Shown: piece after piece, positions 55,690 through 64,000 of the stretch
Position numbering within the stretch: position 1 is the first letter of the stretch
Layout: the number at the start of each line of letters is the position of its first letter
Assembly: GCF_001306915.1 (NCBI RefSeq)
Contig: NZ_LJTC01000004.1
Coordinates: forward strand, 1-64,000
Origin: Pseudoalteromonas lipolytica
GTDB taxonomy: Bacteria; Pseudomonadota; Gammaproteobacteria; Enterobacterales; Alteromonadaceae
Direction of reading: 5' to 3'
Length of the DNA stretch: 64,000 nucleotides
Position numbers and translations under genes: made by a program
Notes under the pieces: generated by a model
Told to the model about the DNA's origin: nothing
The model's input: the letters and a program-made list of their open reading frames with translations, nothing else
Database searches by the model: none

Positions 55690-56652
55690 TTACTTGTCTT
55701 GTTTACTTAGACCTTCAGTGGTCATGATAATACGTTTAAGTGTGCCATCTTCGTTGTAGTATAGTGGCTCAATCGCCACTGAACGACGAAAACGCCCGCC
55801 ACTTGGTTTGCCATCAATCGGTGGTACAGCACCAGTATGGTAAATAAAGTAGTCTTTACCTTTGTACTCGATGATTGATTGGTGGTTGGTTTCGCTGTTA
55901 CCTGCGATTTCATTCAAAATACCTTTATATTCCCACGGCCCATGAATGCTTTTACTCATGGCATAACAGATCTTCTCAGGGAACTCACATGCGTACGATA
56001 CATAGTAGTTGTCGTTTTTCTTATGAACCCATAACGCTTCGGTAAAGTTTGGTAAGTCTAGCGTTTTAATTTCACCATCAAGAGACAGTAAGTCGTCGCT
56101 TAGCTTTACGTATTTTGGCATTAGGTTACCAAAGAACATGTAAGTATCGCCGTTTTCTTCAGTAAAAATTGCAGGGTCGATGTCGTCCCAATCATTTGGC
56201 GTATGCTTGGTCATGTCATCGGTAACTAATGCATGGCCAATCGCGTCTTTAAATGGGCCTGTTGGTGATTTAGACGTCGCAACACCAATTGCAAAACCTG
56301 GTTTTGTGTCGTTGTGACGAACGGTTGTAAAGAAATAGAAAGTGCCATCACGCTCAATCATGTGTGAAGCCCATGCTTCGCCTTTAGCCCATTTAAAGTC
56401 GGTTGCTTTCATGATTGGGCCGTGTTTTTTCCAGTTCACCATGTCTGTTGATGAAAAGACTAACCAGTCGTGCATTTCAAAAAACACATCATTATTTGGT
56501 GCTTCATCATGGCCTGTATAAAGGTATACGGTGTCATTGTGAACAAGTGCTGCTGGATCTGCAGTAAATACATCGGTGAATAATGGGTTTTGTGCAACGG
56601 CTAAGCTGCTCGAAAAAAGCAATGGCAGCGCTAACGCTTTCAATTTCTTCAT
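55690..56652 (-). CDS. GH43 glycosidase, single domain, exported
   Basis: A 320-residue secreted GH43 enzyme: signal peptide (SSSLAVA-QNP), catalytic propeller with the base Asp in FTADPAALVHNDTVYLYTGHDE, the middle Asp in DWDDIDPAIFTEENGDTYMFFG and the acid Glu in NFTEALWVHKKNDNYYVSYA. The pattern HMIERDGTFYFFTTVRH resembles arabinofuranosidases and beta-xylosidases acting on side chains or short oligosaccharides. Own promoter and terminator. Start ATG 56652. Confidence 0.88.
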   Translation of the reverse strand: MKKLKALALPLLFSSSLAVAQNPLFTDVFTADPAALVHNDTVYLYTGHDEAPNNDVFFEMHDWLVFSSTDMVNWKKHGPIMKATDFKWAKGEAWASHMIERDGTFYFFTTVRHNDTKPGFAIGVATSKSPTGPFKDAIGHALVTDDMTKHTPNDWDDIDPAIFTEENGDTYMFFGNLMPKYVKLSDDLLSLDGEIKTLDLPNFTEALWVHKKNDNYYVSYACEFPEKICYAMSKSIHGPWEYKGILNEIAGNSETNHQSIIEYKGKDYFIYHTGAVPPIDGKPSGGRFRRSVAIEPLYYNEDGTLKRIIMTTEGLSKQDK

Positions 56653-57251
56653 GAGTGTCCTCTGTGATTAATAATTGTTGTTCGAACTGCAGCTTTTGTA
56701 CTTAGAGCTCGCTCTAAATGACCAGATAATACACAGTGTATGCCTGATTATACTGAGTAACTGATTGTTTACATCGAAACAAACCAGTAAAAGTGCAGCA
56801 AAAAATAACTCTATATTGTATTATTGTATTTTTATCATAGTAGCATCAAAAGACGCCAGGTAAATAACTTGTTAGCCCTTTTTTGTTGCTCTGGATGAAT
56901 TAAAGGCAAATTAAAAAAGCAAACAAATAATTGCTAACTTACTGATAATAATAGGCCTACATAAATTCAGAAAATAAAAACGCAGCCCTTTTTTAATTTG
57001 TAACGTGTTATAATTTCAACGTTTTTTGTAAACACTATGGCACTAATTTTAATTTGGCTTTTTGAGTTGACTGTTAAATAATCATACAATATGATTAAAG
57101 TTCAGGCAGCAATGTATTAACATAATAAAATGTAGACACACTCGCGCACCGTTTTGACAACACACGATGCACAATGCAGTGGTCACTCTTCGGTAACTGA
57201 ATGGGGAAAGTTCAGCGGACCGATATAACTATAATTTGGAGAACACCGCTT
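56653..57251. other. 600-bp divergent control region between GH43 and the receptor
   Basis: No gene is seen. It contains TTGTATTAT at 56816-56824 and a perfect palindrome TAATCATACAATATGATTA at 57079-57097. A minus-strand frame at 57183-57374 and the first 17 codons before 57252 look non-coding. Confidence 0.55.
57079..57097. promoter_or_regulatory. Palindromic operator candidate before the receptor gene
   Basis: TAATCATA and TATGATTA, perfect 8-base arms with CAA between; includes ATCATACAA, shared with the tal-araB region. About 155 bp upstream of the receptor start. Confidence 0.55.
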
Positions 57252-60068
57252 ATGTTTAAAAGAACACACATAGCCAGTGCTGTAGTTATGGCATTTACCT
57301 GTCAATTTGCTTTTGCACAGGAGGAAGCACCAAACACTCCTGAGAATAACGTCGATGAGATGGAAGTTATTCAAGTATCAGGTATTCGCGGCAGTTTAAA
57401 CAAAGCGCTAGATGAAAAACGTGCAAGCGTTCAAATCGTGGATGCAATTGTTGCTGAAGATATTGGTAAATTCCCTGATAACAACGTAGTTGAAGCACTA
57501 CAACGTGTGACAGGTGTACAAACAACAGGCCGTGGTGCTGGTGAAGTAAGTGCGGTTTCAATCCGTGGTCTTACTGATGTTAATACCACAGTGAATGGCC
57601 GTGCTATCTTTACAGGTGCGGGTCGTGATGTGGCGCTGCAAGACATACCTGCAAGTTTACTTTCGGGTGTAACAGTTTATAAAACCCGTTCGGCGGATCA
57701 AATTGAACGTGGTATCGCAGGTGCGATCGATATCAAAACCCACCGTCCTTTCAACTTCGAAGGTGAAAAAGTTGTTTTAGCGGCACGTGCGATTTACTCA
57801 GATCAACCAGATGAAGTTGATCCAAATATCAGTGCGTTACTTTCTAACCGTTGGGAAATTGACGGCGCTGGTGAGTTTGGCGCACTTTTCAATATTTCTT
57901 ATGCTGAAACACATTACCGCGATGACACCATCACAGCGGGTGCAGCGTTCCCATTCTTTACTGATAAACCACAGTACAACTACTCACCGTACTCACGTGT
58001 ACCAAATGAATTTTGGACTCAAGGTACTGAGTTAGGTCTACCGACTGCGGCAGGTTCTACTTTAGACGTAAATGGTGAGCCAACTGAATACTTACTTGCA
58101 CGTGATGCTATTTTTGGTACTTCATTCACTGGTCTTCGTAAGCGTCCAGCTGCGTCTGTCTCTTTACAGTGGGCACCTAATGAAACACTCGAAATCACAG
58201 CTGAAGGTTTCTACACAGGTTACGAAAACGAATCGCAAAACGCGATGTGGTTCTCAAATACATTCGAAAACGGTAACGGCTTCATCGAAACACCAACGGT
58301 GTTTGATGGCACTAACGTAGTTAAAGAAAAGCAAGCGATTGGTGCTGGCGGTTTCCAAAGTGGTGACTTTTCATATGGTAAAACAGATAGCTACTTATAT
58401 GCATTAGGTGCCGAGTGGCAAGCAAGCGATTACCTAACCATCAACACAGAAGTTGTTTACCAAGACAGTGAGTACGAAACAGATTTCTTCGCAATGCGTT
58501 TTGACCGCACTGCATATGGCTTAGATGTAGACTTTAACGATAAAGACGGCGTACCAGGTATTGCGTTTTGGGATGATCCAAACACAGCGGTAAACGAAGC
58601 AGATATGGCTGCTATCGAAAACTGGAATGCAGGTACTGTTTATGACAGTGGCGGCGGTAACGCGGGTGACGCATTAACTTTCACATTTGATGCTGAATAC
58701 CTAATTGGTGGTACTTATTTTGATAAAGTGAAGTTCGGCGGTCGTTACGAAAAACGAACTGCGCAAGAGTACACGCGTGGTCAAGAGGCTGGTATTGCTA
58801 ACACCTCTGTGGCTAGCTTAATTGAACAGCTAGCAGCGGCGGGTGCATCTGGCGATGGTACAGGCATTGTGTTCCAAGTTGATGACTATTTCGATGGCCG
58901 TGCTGATGTATTCAATAGCTTTGTAACTGCTGACGGTGGCTACATGCTAGATAACGGCGATGCTGTCCGTAGCGTATATGGCCTTGAAGCTGAAGACGTA
59001 TACAAAACATTTGATATCGAAGAAAACTCGTACGCGCTATATGCAACAACTAACTTTTTCTTAACGGAAGATATCAGCGGTGAGTTTGGTTTACGTTATG
59101 TAAGCTATGAGCAAGACATGGACTTTGTTGCTGAGTCTGGCGGTATGAACTCAAATGTATTTGAAGAAAGCTCAGCAAGTGCTGATAGCAGCGCATTACT
59201 ACCAAGCTTAGTACTAAACTGGAACATCACTGATGATGTAGTGGGCCGTGTCGCGTACACAGAAACACTACGTATGCCTAACTTTGCTGACTTAAACGCG
59301 CTGCAATACTGGTATGATCCTTTAACAGAAGGTGCTACCTACGGTACAGGTAATGGTGGTAACCCAGATCTTAAACCAACAGAATCAAAGAACTATGATG
59401 TATCACTTGAATGGTACTTCGCAGATACAAGCTCACTTTACGCAGCTTACTTTTACCGTGAAATTGAAGGCTTAGTTGTTGCGGGTCGTAAGCAAGTTGT
59501 GCGCGAAGGCGATGATGGCGTAACACGCCCATATGTATTAAGTGCACCAGTGAATGCTTCAAACGGTGAACTGTCTGGTTTAGAAGTTGGTTTAGTTTAC
59601 TTCCCAGAAAACTTACCAGAGTACTTAAATGGTTTTGGTGTGCAAGCAAGCTACACGATGCTTGACTCAGAGCAAGATACACCTGAATTCAATGAGCTAG
59701 GTGAAATCTCTGGGTATGTTGATTCGCAAATGGCCGGTGTTTCTGATGAATCGTACAGCATCGTAGGTATCTACGAGCGTGATTCATTCGACATGCGTTT
59801 ATCTTATGTATGGCGTTCTGAGTTCTACACAGGTAACGAAGCGGCAATCTTTGCTAACCCGATTCAATTCTGGAATCGCCCTGAGCAAAGCTTAGATTTC
59901 CAATTTAGCTACAATGTGAATGATGACTTTGTCGTAACCTTTGATGCAACGAACATCCTAGATGACGTATATCAAAGCTACTACGGTGAAGGTAACGACA
60001 ACCTATTTAACTTTGGTAACGGTATCTACTCACGTACATTCGCACTAGGCGCACGTTACTCTTTCTAA
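57252..60068 (+). CDS. TonB-dependent receptor for arabinan oligosaccharides (inferred)
   Basis: A 938-residue outer-membrane receptor of the Xanthomonas/Caulobacter carbohydrate type. Signal peptide (CQFAFA-QEE), TonB-box region (MEVIQVSG), plug (IVDAIVAEDIGKFPDNNVVEALQRVTGVQ, SIRGL, VYKTRSADQIERGIAGAIDIKTHRPF) and a barrel ending in ALGARYSF. ATG 57252 begins the signal peptide with GGAG 11 bases before; a longer frame from 57201 has none. Substrate is inferred from its neighbours, which are all arabinan genes. Confidence 0.9.
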   Translation: MFKRTHIASAVVMAFTCQFAFAQEEAPNTPENNVDEMEVIQVSGIRGSLNKALDEKRASVQIVDAIVAEDIGKFPDNNVVEALQRVTGVQTTGRGAGEVSAVSIRGLTDVNTTVNGRAIFTGAGRDVALQDIPASLLSGVTVYKTRSADQIERGIAGAIDIKTHRPFNFEGEKVVLAARAIYSDQPDEVDPNISALLSNRWEIDGAGEFGALFNISYAETHYRDDTITAGAAFPFFTDKPQYNYSPYSRVPNEFWTQGTELGLPTAAGSTLDVNGEPTEYLLARDAIFGTSFTGLRKRPAASVSLQWAPNETLEITAEGFYTGYENESQNAMWFSNTFENGNGFIETPTVFDGTNVVKEKQAIGAGGFQSGDFSYGKTDSYLYALGAEWQASDYLTINTEVVYQDSEYETDFFAMRFDRTAYGLDVDFNDKDGVPGIAFWDDPNTAVNEADMAAIENWNAGTVYDSGGGNAGDALTFTFDAEYLIGGTYFDKVKFGGRYEKRTAQEYTRGQEAGIANTSVASLIEQLAAAGASGDGTGIVFQVDDYFDGRADVFNSFVTADGGYMLDNGDAVRSVYGLEAEDVYKTFDIEENSYALYATTNFFLTEDISGEFGLRYVSYEQDMDFVAESGGMNSNVFEESSASADSSALLPSLVLNWNITDDVVGRVAYTETLRMPNFADLNALQYWYDPLTEGATYGTGNGGNPDLKPTESKNYDVSLEWYFADTSSLYAAYFYREIEGLVVAGRKQVVREGDDGVTRPYVLSAPVNASNGELSGLEVGLVYFPENLPEYLNGFGVQASYTMLDSEQDTPEFNELGEISGYVDSQMAGVSDESYSIVGIYERDSFDMRLSYVWRSEFYTGNEAAIFANPIQFWNRPEQSLDFQFSYNVNDDFVVTFDATNILDDVYQSYYGEGNDNLFNFGNGIYSRTFALGARYSF

Positions 60069-60089
60069 ATTTCTTTTATAGACCTAAAA

Positions 60090-60114
60090 ACCCCGGCTTT
60101 GCTGGGGTTTTTTA
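60090..60114 (+). terminator. Terminator of the receptor gene
   Basis: AACCCC(GGC)TTTG(CT)GGGGTT stem followed by TTTTTA, 20 bp after the stop. Confidence 0.9.
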
Positions 60115-60340
60115 TTGGTTTTTATAAACCAAACCATCGGTCGAAAAGAGTTGCGATTTAATAAGTATGATAATACTATTAATTAGATTAGCATTAAATT
60201 TACAAAAATAACGAACGCAATGGCCAAGCTGTGTAATATCTAAGGCTGTAAATTTATTTGATACGCAGTGTTGAAAACTTTTTAGCATTGCTTGAAATAG
60301 TGAGCGGCGGCTCATTATTGACCAATTAGGGTGTTGTTGT

Positions 60341-61678
60341 ATGGAATCTCAAAAGTTATCCGTTGTAGAAAAGGTCGGCTTTGGTGCCGGCGACATGGCA
60401 GTAAATGTCATGGTTGCAGCGTTATTCTATTTTATGTCTTTCTTTTACACCGATATCTACGGGCTTGATCCGGTTGATATGGGTGTGTTGTTTTTAGTGG
60501 CGCGTTTTGTTGATGCCTTTACCGACCCTTTAATGGGGGTGATCACCGATAAAGTGAAAACCCGTTGGGGTCAGTTCCGTCACTGGTTCTTATTTTTATC
60601 TGTGCCATATGGTTTGTCGGTCGTACTGTTATTTACCACGCCTGATTTCGACTACAACATGAAGTTAGCTTGGGCTTATGCCACATACTTGTTTGCGACC
60701 TTGATGTTTACCGGTGTTGCTATCCCTTATATCTCTTACATTGGTGTATTAACTGCCGATCCTAAAGAGCGTTTGTCAGCTAATGGCTACCGTATGTTCT
60801 TCGCTAAGATTGCCAATGTGGTGATCGTATTTTCAGTACCGCTGCTTGCCTCATATTGGGGAGATGGCAGCTTGTCGTATGGTTATAAACTGGCAATGGC
60901 ATTAGTATCGGCTTGTGCCGTAGCACTATTTTTGTTTTGCTTTTTTACTACTCGCGAACGTATTACCCATGAGCCACAAACCGAAGGTGTACTTACACAA
61001 TTAAAAGTACTTATTAAAAACGACCAATGGTTACTCCTGTGTGCAGCATGTGTGCTTGGTACGCTTGGCTATGCGATTCGTGGCAGTGTTGCTATGTATT
61101 ACGCAACCTATTACTTAGGTGTACCAGATTTAGCGGGTGCCTTTACCAGTGCGGGTATTGCAGCATCTATTGTCTCTATGGTGGCAAGTACGTGGATCAC
61201 CCAGCGTTACTGTAAAATGAAGCTATTCCGTCAATCACAAATCGCCGTGCTATTCATCTCATTGCTAATGTATTTTGTGGTGCAACCGGGTGATGTAATG
61301 ATGGCGTTTGTGCTTTATATCATCTTGTCATTTGTTGTTGATTTACATGCACCAGTGTTCTGGTCTGCCATTGCTGAAGCTGTAGATTACGGTGAAATTA
61401 AAGACGGCGTTCGTGCATCGGGCCTATCATTTGGTGGTATTTCATTCTGCCAAAAAGCAGGGGGTGGCTTAGCTGGCTTAGCAGGTGGTTTATTACTGGC
61501 ATTCTTTGAGTACAAGCCTAACGTTGAGCAAACTGAATTTACCCTTATGGGCTTAGCACTGATGCTAACTATCATTCCGGGTGTATTCCACGCCTTACTT
61601 GGTTTGATTTTGAAAAAATACAAAATTACCGATGAGTACTATACGGATATGGTTATTCATAAACGCCTACCAAAATAA
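60341..61678 (+). CDS. GPH-family sugar:cation symporter
   Basis: A 445-residue inner-membrane transporter with about 12 helices. The start EKVGFGAGDMAVNVMVAALFYFMSFFYTDIYGLDP and the motif DAFTDPLMGVITDKVKTRWGQFRHW belong to the glycoside-pentoside-hexuronide family (MFS_2), whose members carry arabinosides and xylosides with H+ or Na+. It would import arabinose or short arabino-oligosaccharides from the periplasm. Own promoter after a 272-bp gap; ribosome site weak (AGGGTG). The next gene, GH127, follows after a hairpin. Confidence 0.9.
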   Translation: MESQKLSVVEKVGFGAGDMAVNVMVAALFYFMSFFYTDIYGLDPVDMGVLFLVARFVDAFTDPLMGVITDKVKTRWGQFRHWFLFLSVPYGLSVVLLFTTPDFDYNMKLAWAYATYLFATLMFTGVAIPYISYIGVLTADPKERLSANGYRMFFAKIANVVIVFSVPLLASYWGDGSLSYGYKLAMALVSACAVALFLFCFFTTRERITHEPQTEGVLTQLKVLIKNDQWLLLCAACVLGTLGYAIRGSVAMYYATYYLGVPDLAGAFTSAGIAASIVSMVASTWITQRYCKMKLFRQSQIAVLFISLLMYFVVQPGDVMMAFVLYIILSFVVDLHAPVFWSAIAEAVDYGEIKDGVRASGLSFGGISFCQKAGGGLAGLAGGLLLAFFEYKPNVEQTEFTLMGLALMLTIIPGVFHALLGLILKKYKITDEYYTDMVIHKRLPK

Positions 61679-61690
61679 CCATCCTTTAAA

Positions 61691-61715
61691 CGCACACACT
61701 AAATAAGTGTGTGCG
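61691..61715 (+). other. Stem-loop between symporter and GH127 genes
   Basis: CGCACACACT and AGTGTGTGCG, a perfect 10-bp stem with a 5-nt AAATA loop. No T-run follows, so it may stabilise the upstream message and lower expression of the following gene. Confidence 0.55.
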
Positions 61716-61755
61716 CTTTGCTCTTTAAAATAACAATTCGCTGGGAGACAACAGT

Positions 61756-64000
61756 ATGAACACATTCAAGGTTAGCTATTTAGCAAGCGTTTGCGCTGCA
61801 ATTTTAACTGTGACCGGTTGCAGTGAGCAGCCTACAGACAGTAAACAAACTGCTGCTGTGGAGCATGCTGAACATACCAGCGAACAACATTTATTTGCCC
61901 TAAACCAAGTAAGTTTAAACGCCAGCCCGTTTTTACATGCGCAGCAAACGAATGTGCGTTATTTATTAGCACTTCATCCAGATCAGCTGCTTGCTCCTTA
62001 TCTGCGTGAAGCTGGCCTTAAGCCAAAAGCGCCTAACTATGGCAACTGGGAAAGCACAGGCCTTGATGGGCATATTGGCGGTCATTATCTTTCAGCCTTG
62101 AGCCTTGCATGGGCAGCCACAGGTGACGAAGAATTAAAGCAGCGTTTAGATTATATGCTAAGCGAGTTGGATCGCGCCCAGCAAGTCACTGGTGGTTACT
62201 TAGGCGGAATCCCAAATGGCGATGAAATGTGGCAGCAGATTGAAAAGGGTGAAATCAAAGCCGATTTATTCAGCTTAAATGACCGCTGGGTACCGCTTTA
62301 TAACATAGATAAAATCTTCCATGGCTTGCGTGATGCATACGATGTAGCCGGTAGTGATAAAGCCAAACAAATGCTATTTAAGTTAGGTGAATGGTTCTTA
62401 GCGACCACTGCTAAGCTAACTGATGAACAAGTTCAACAAATGTTGTATTCAGAGCATGGTGGCTTAAATGATGTGTTTGCTGATATGTACTTTATTAGTG
62501 ACGATGAGCGTTACTTAAAACTAGCGCGTCAGTTCTCTCATAACATCATTATTGAACCCTTATTACACAAAGAAGATAAGTTAACGGGCCTGCATGCCAA
62601 TACGCAAATTCCAAAAATTATTGGTATGTTGAAGGTCGCAAATGCCAGCGATGATAAAGCATGGCAGCAAGGTGCTGACTTTTTCTGGAAAATAGTCAGT
62701 CAAGAGCGCTCAGTATCAATTGGCGGTAACTCGGTACGTGAGCATTTTCATGATAAAAGTGACTTCACGCCAATGGTTGAAGATGTTGAAGGCCCAGAAA
62801 CCTGCAACACTTACAACATGATGAAACTGAGTAAGTTATTATTCTTAAAAACCGGTGATACGCGTTATTTAGACTATTATGAGCGCGCCACATATAACCA
62901 TATTTTATCGTCACAACACCCAGAGCATGGTGGTCTTGTTTACTTTACCTCAATGCGCCCTGGGCATTACCGCATGTATTCGTCAGTGCAAGATTCAATG
63001 TGGTGTTGTGTAGGCTCAGGTATTGAGAATCACAGCAAATATGGTGAGCTGATTTATAGCAATACCGGTAAAGAGCTATGGGTGAACTTGTTTATTCCAA
63101 GCACGTTAAATTGGCAACAGCAGGGTTTGCAGATCACGCAAGACAGCCAATTCCCAGATGATAACAAGGTCTCACTGACCGTGAATCGTTTGTCTGAGGG
63201 GCAAAGCACTGAGTCGGTAATTCATATTCGTAAACCGTCTTGGCAGCAAGGTGAGCTGAGCTTTACTTTAAATGGACAAGCTGTAAGCGCAACCGAAAAA
63301 GATGGTTACTACAGTATCAGCCATGCTTGGCAAAGCGGTGACAAGCTTGCTTTTGAACTTAGTCCTAAGCTTTATACTGAGCAGCTACCTGATGGTCAGC
63401 ATTATTACTCTGTGATGTATGGGCCTGTTGTAATGGCCACTAAAGTACAAGCATTTGCAAATGAGCAGCTTAACTTTGTTGCTGACAATAGCCGCATGGG
63501 CCACATTGCCGCAGGGCCGACTTGTCCGCCAGAAGCTCTGCCAATCATGCTGAGTGAGCCAGAAAAGTTTATTGCCGATCTCACTCGTAAACCGGGCCAA
63601 GAGCTCGCATTTATCGCCGATAAAAATGTGGCGATTGCCAAGCAAGGTATCGATAACACAAAGAGCACAGAGCTAATTCCGTTCTTCCGCTTACACGATA
63701 GTCGCTATCAAGTGTATTGGCCGCAGCAAAGTGAAGCTGAGTTCACGCAATTTGTTGCCGATGCAAAAGCGGCTGAGCAAGCGAAAGAACAGCTTCGTTT
63801 ATTAACCGTTGATCAAATTACACCGGGTGAGCAACAACCTGAAGTCGAACACGACTTTAAAGGTGAGGGAACCCGCGCAGGTGTTAATAATGGTCATCAT
63901 TGGCGCGATGCGACAGGTTGGTTTGAGTATCAGCTTAGTAACCCAGAACAAAAAGCGGTTGCTTTGCGTATTCGCTATTTTATTGGCGATGTGAACCGTC
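61756..64000 (+). CDS. GH127 beta-L-arabinofuranosidase, exported (3' end cut off)
   Basis: The frame from ATG 61756 (GGGAGA upstream) stays open to the window end, 748 codons so far. It starts with a lipoprotein signal (lipobox VTGC, Cys22) and continues as a GH127/DUF1680 (alpha/alpha)6-barrel: WESTGLDGHIGGHYLSAL, QVTGGYLGGIPNG, the zinc ligands E348-T-C350 in EGPETCNTYNMMKL, and the nucleophile motif W416-C417-C418 in MWCCVGSGIENHSKYGELIY. This matches the Cys-nucleophile, zinc-dependent mechanism shown for Bifidobacterium HypBA1. The C-terminal domain (GTRAGVNNGHHWRDATGWFEY) is DUF4986-like. It would release beta-L-arabinofuranose, with the symporter next to it. Confidence 0.9.
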   Translation, partial: MNTFKVSYLASVCAAILTVTGCSEQPTDSKQTAAVEHAEHTSEQHLFALNQVSLNASPFLHAQQTNVRYLLALHPDQLLAPYLREAGLKPKAPNYGNWESTGLDGHIGGHYLSALSLAWAATGDEELKQRLDYMLSELDRAQQVTGGYLGGIPNGDEMWQQIEKGEIKADLFSLNDRWVPLYNIDKIFHGLRDAYDVAGSDKAKQMLFKLGEWFLATTAKLTDEQVQQMLYSEHGGLNDVFADMYFISDDERYLKLARQFSHNIIIEPLLHKEDKLTGLHANTQIPKIIGMLKVANASDDKAWQQGADFFWKIVSQERSVSIGGNSVREHFHDKSDFTPMVEDVEGPETCNTYNMMKLSKLLFLKTGDTRYLDYYERATYNHILSSQHPEHGGLVYFTSMRPGHYRMYSSVQDSMWCCVGSGIENHSKYGELIYSNTGKELWVNLFIPSTLNWQQQGLQITQDSQFPDDNKVSLTVNRLSEGQSTESVIHIRKPSWQQGELSFTLNGQAVSATEKDGYYSISHAWQSGDKLAFELSPKLYTEQLPDGQHYYSVMYGPVVMATKVQAFANEQLNFVADNSRMGHIAAGPTCPPEALPIMLSEPEKFIADLTRKPGQELAFIADKNVAIAKQGIDNTKSTELIPFFRLHDSRYQVYWPQQSEAEFTQFVADAKAAEQAKEQLRLLTVDQITPGEQQPEVEHDFKGEGTRAGVNNGHHWRDATGWFEYQLSNPEQKAVALRIRYFIGDVNR

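Overview
The window looks like chromosome from a marine gammaproteobacterium of the Alteromonadales, most likely Pseudoalteromonas. This is inferred from the moderately AT-rich sequence, the many TonB-dependent receptors and exported proteases, a GlyGly-CTERM-like tail, the RAYT/REP elements and the overall gene style. No rRNA or tRNA gene was seen, so the genus is not proven.

Layout. 0-0.7 kb: the 3' part of an IS630-type insertion sequence with its transposase split into two frames. 0.8-3.7 kb: an unknown membrane protein, an MltD-type lytic transglycosylase and a small outer-membrane barrel. 3.7-11 kb: a two-component system (PAS-type kinase plus sigma-54 activator) divergent from a MacAB-like efflux system that has a near-consensus sigma-54 promoter and two upstream dyads. 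11-12 kb: a REP-associated transposase (RAYT) flanked by six copies of a 43-44 bp palindromic repeat. 12-15.4 kb: a sugar acetyltransferase, a DeoR-family regulator (GlmR-like) with three identical 9-bp operator half-sites, and glmS. 15.4-20.3 kb: an esterase, a 59-codon small ORF and a tricorn-type protease.

20.4-34.9 kb reads as a zinc-acquisition island. It holds an AztD-like zinc-binding lipoprotein and a ZnuD-like receptor with three His/Asp/Glu-rich loops. These are divergent from zrgA-like, zur and merC-like genes and a 47-codon membrane ORF. Next come a siderophore-type receptor overlapping a DUF1624 membrane protein, and a very large exported subtilase. Zur-box-like palindromes precede the ZnuD/ZrgA pair (two boxes, 28 bp apart), the siderophore-type receptor (two boxes, again 28 bp apart) and the subtilase (one perfect box). 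Together they suggest that receptor uptake, periplasmic zinc carriage and extracellular proteolysis are coordinated under zinc limitation.

35-38.3 kb: a four-gene operon (MipA/OmpV barrel, DUF3019 protein, OmpR-type regulator, sensor kinase). 38.4 kb: an orphan secreted four-cysteine protein.

39-64 kb: an arabinan/L-arabinose utilisation locus. It contains transketolase and transaldolase, araB-araD-araA, a HAD phosphatase, a mutarotase with two plausible starts, three GH43 enzymes (one with a ricin domain, one with two LamG domains), a large TonB-dependent receptor, a GPH-family symporter and a GH127 beta-L-arabinofuranosidase cut by the window end. Polymer would be cut outside or at the surface, imported by the receptor, trimmed in the periplasm, carried in by the symporter, converted to D-xylulose 5-phosphate and fed to the pentose phosphate pathway. 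A shared TTGTAT(T/G)AT element lies before several of these genes; no dedicated regulator gene is visible in the window.
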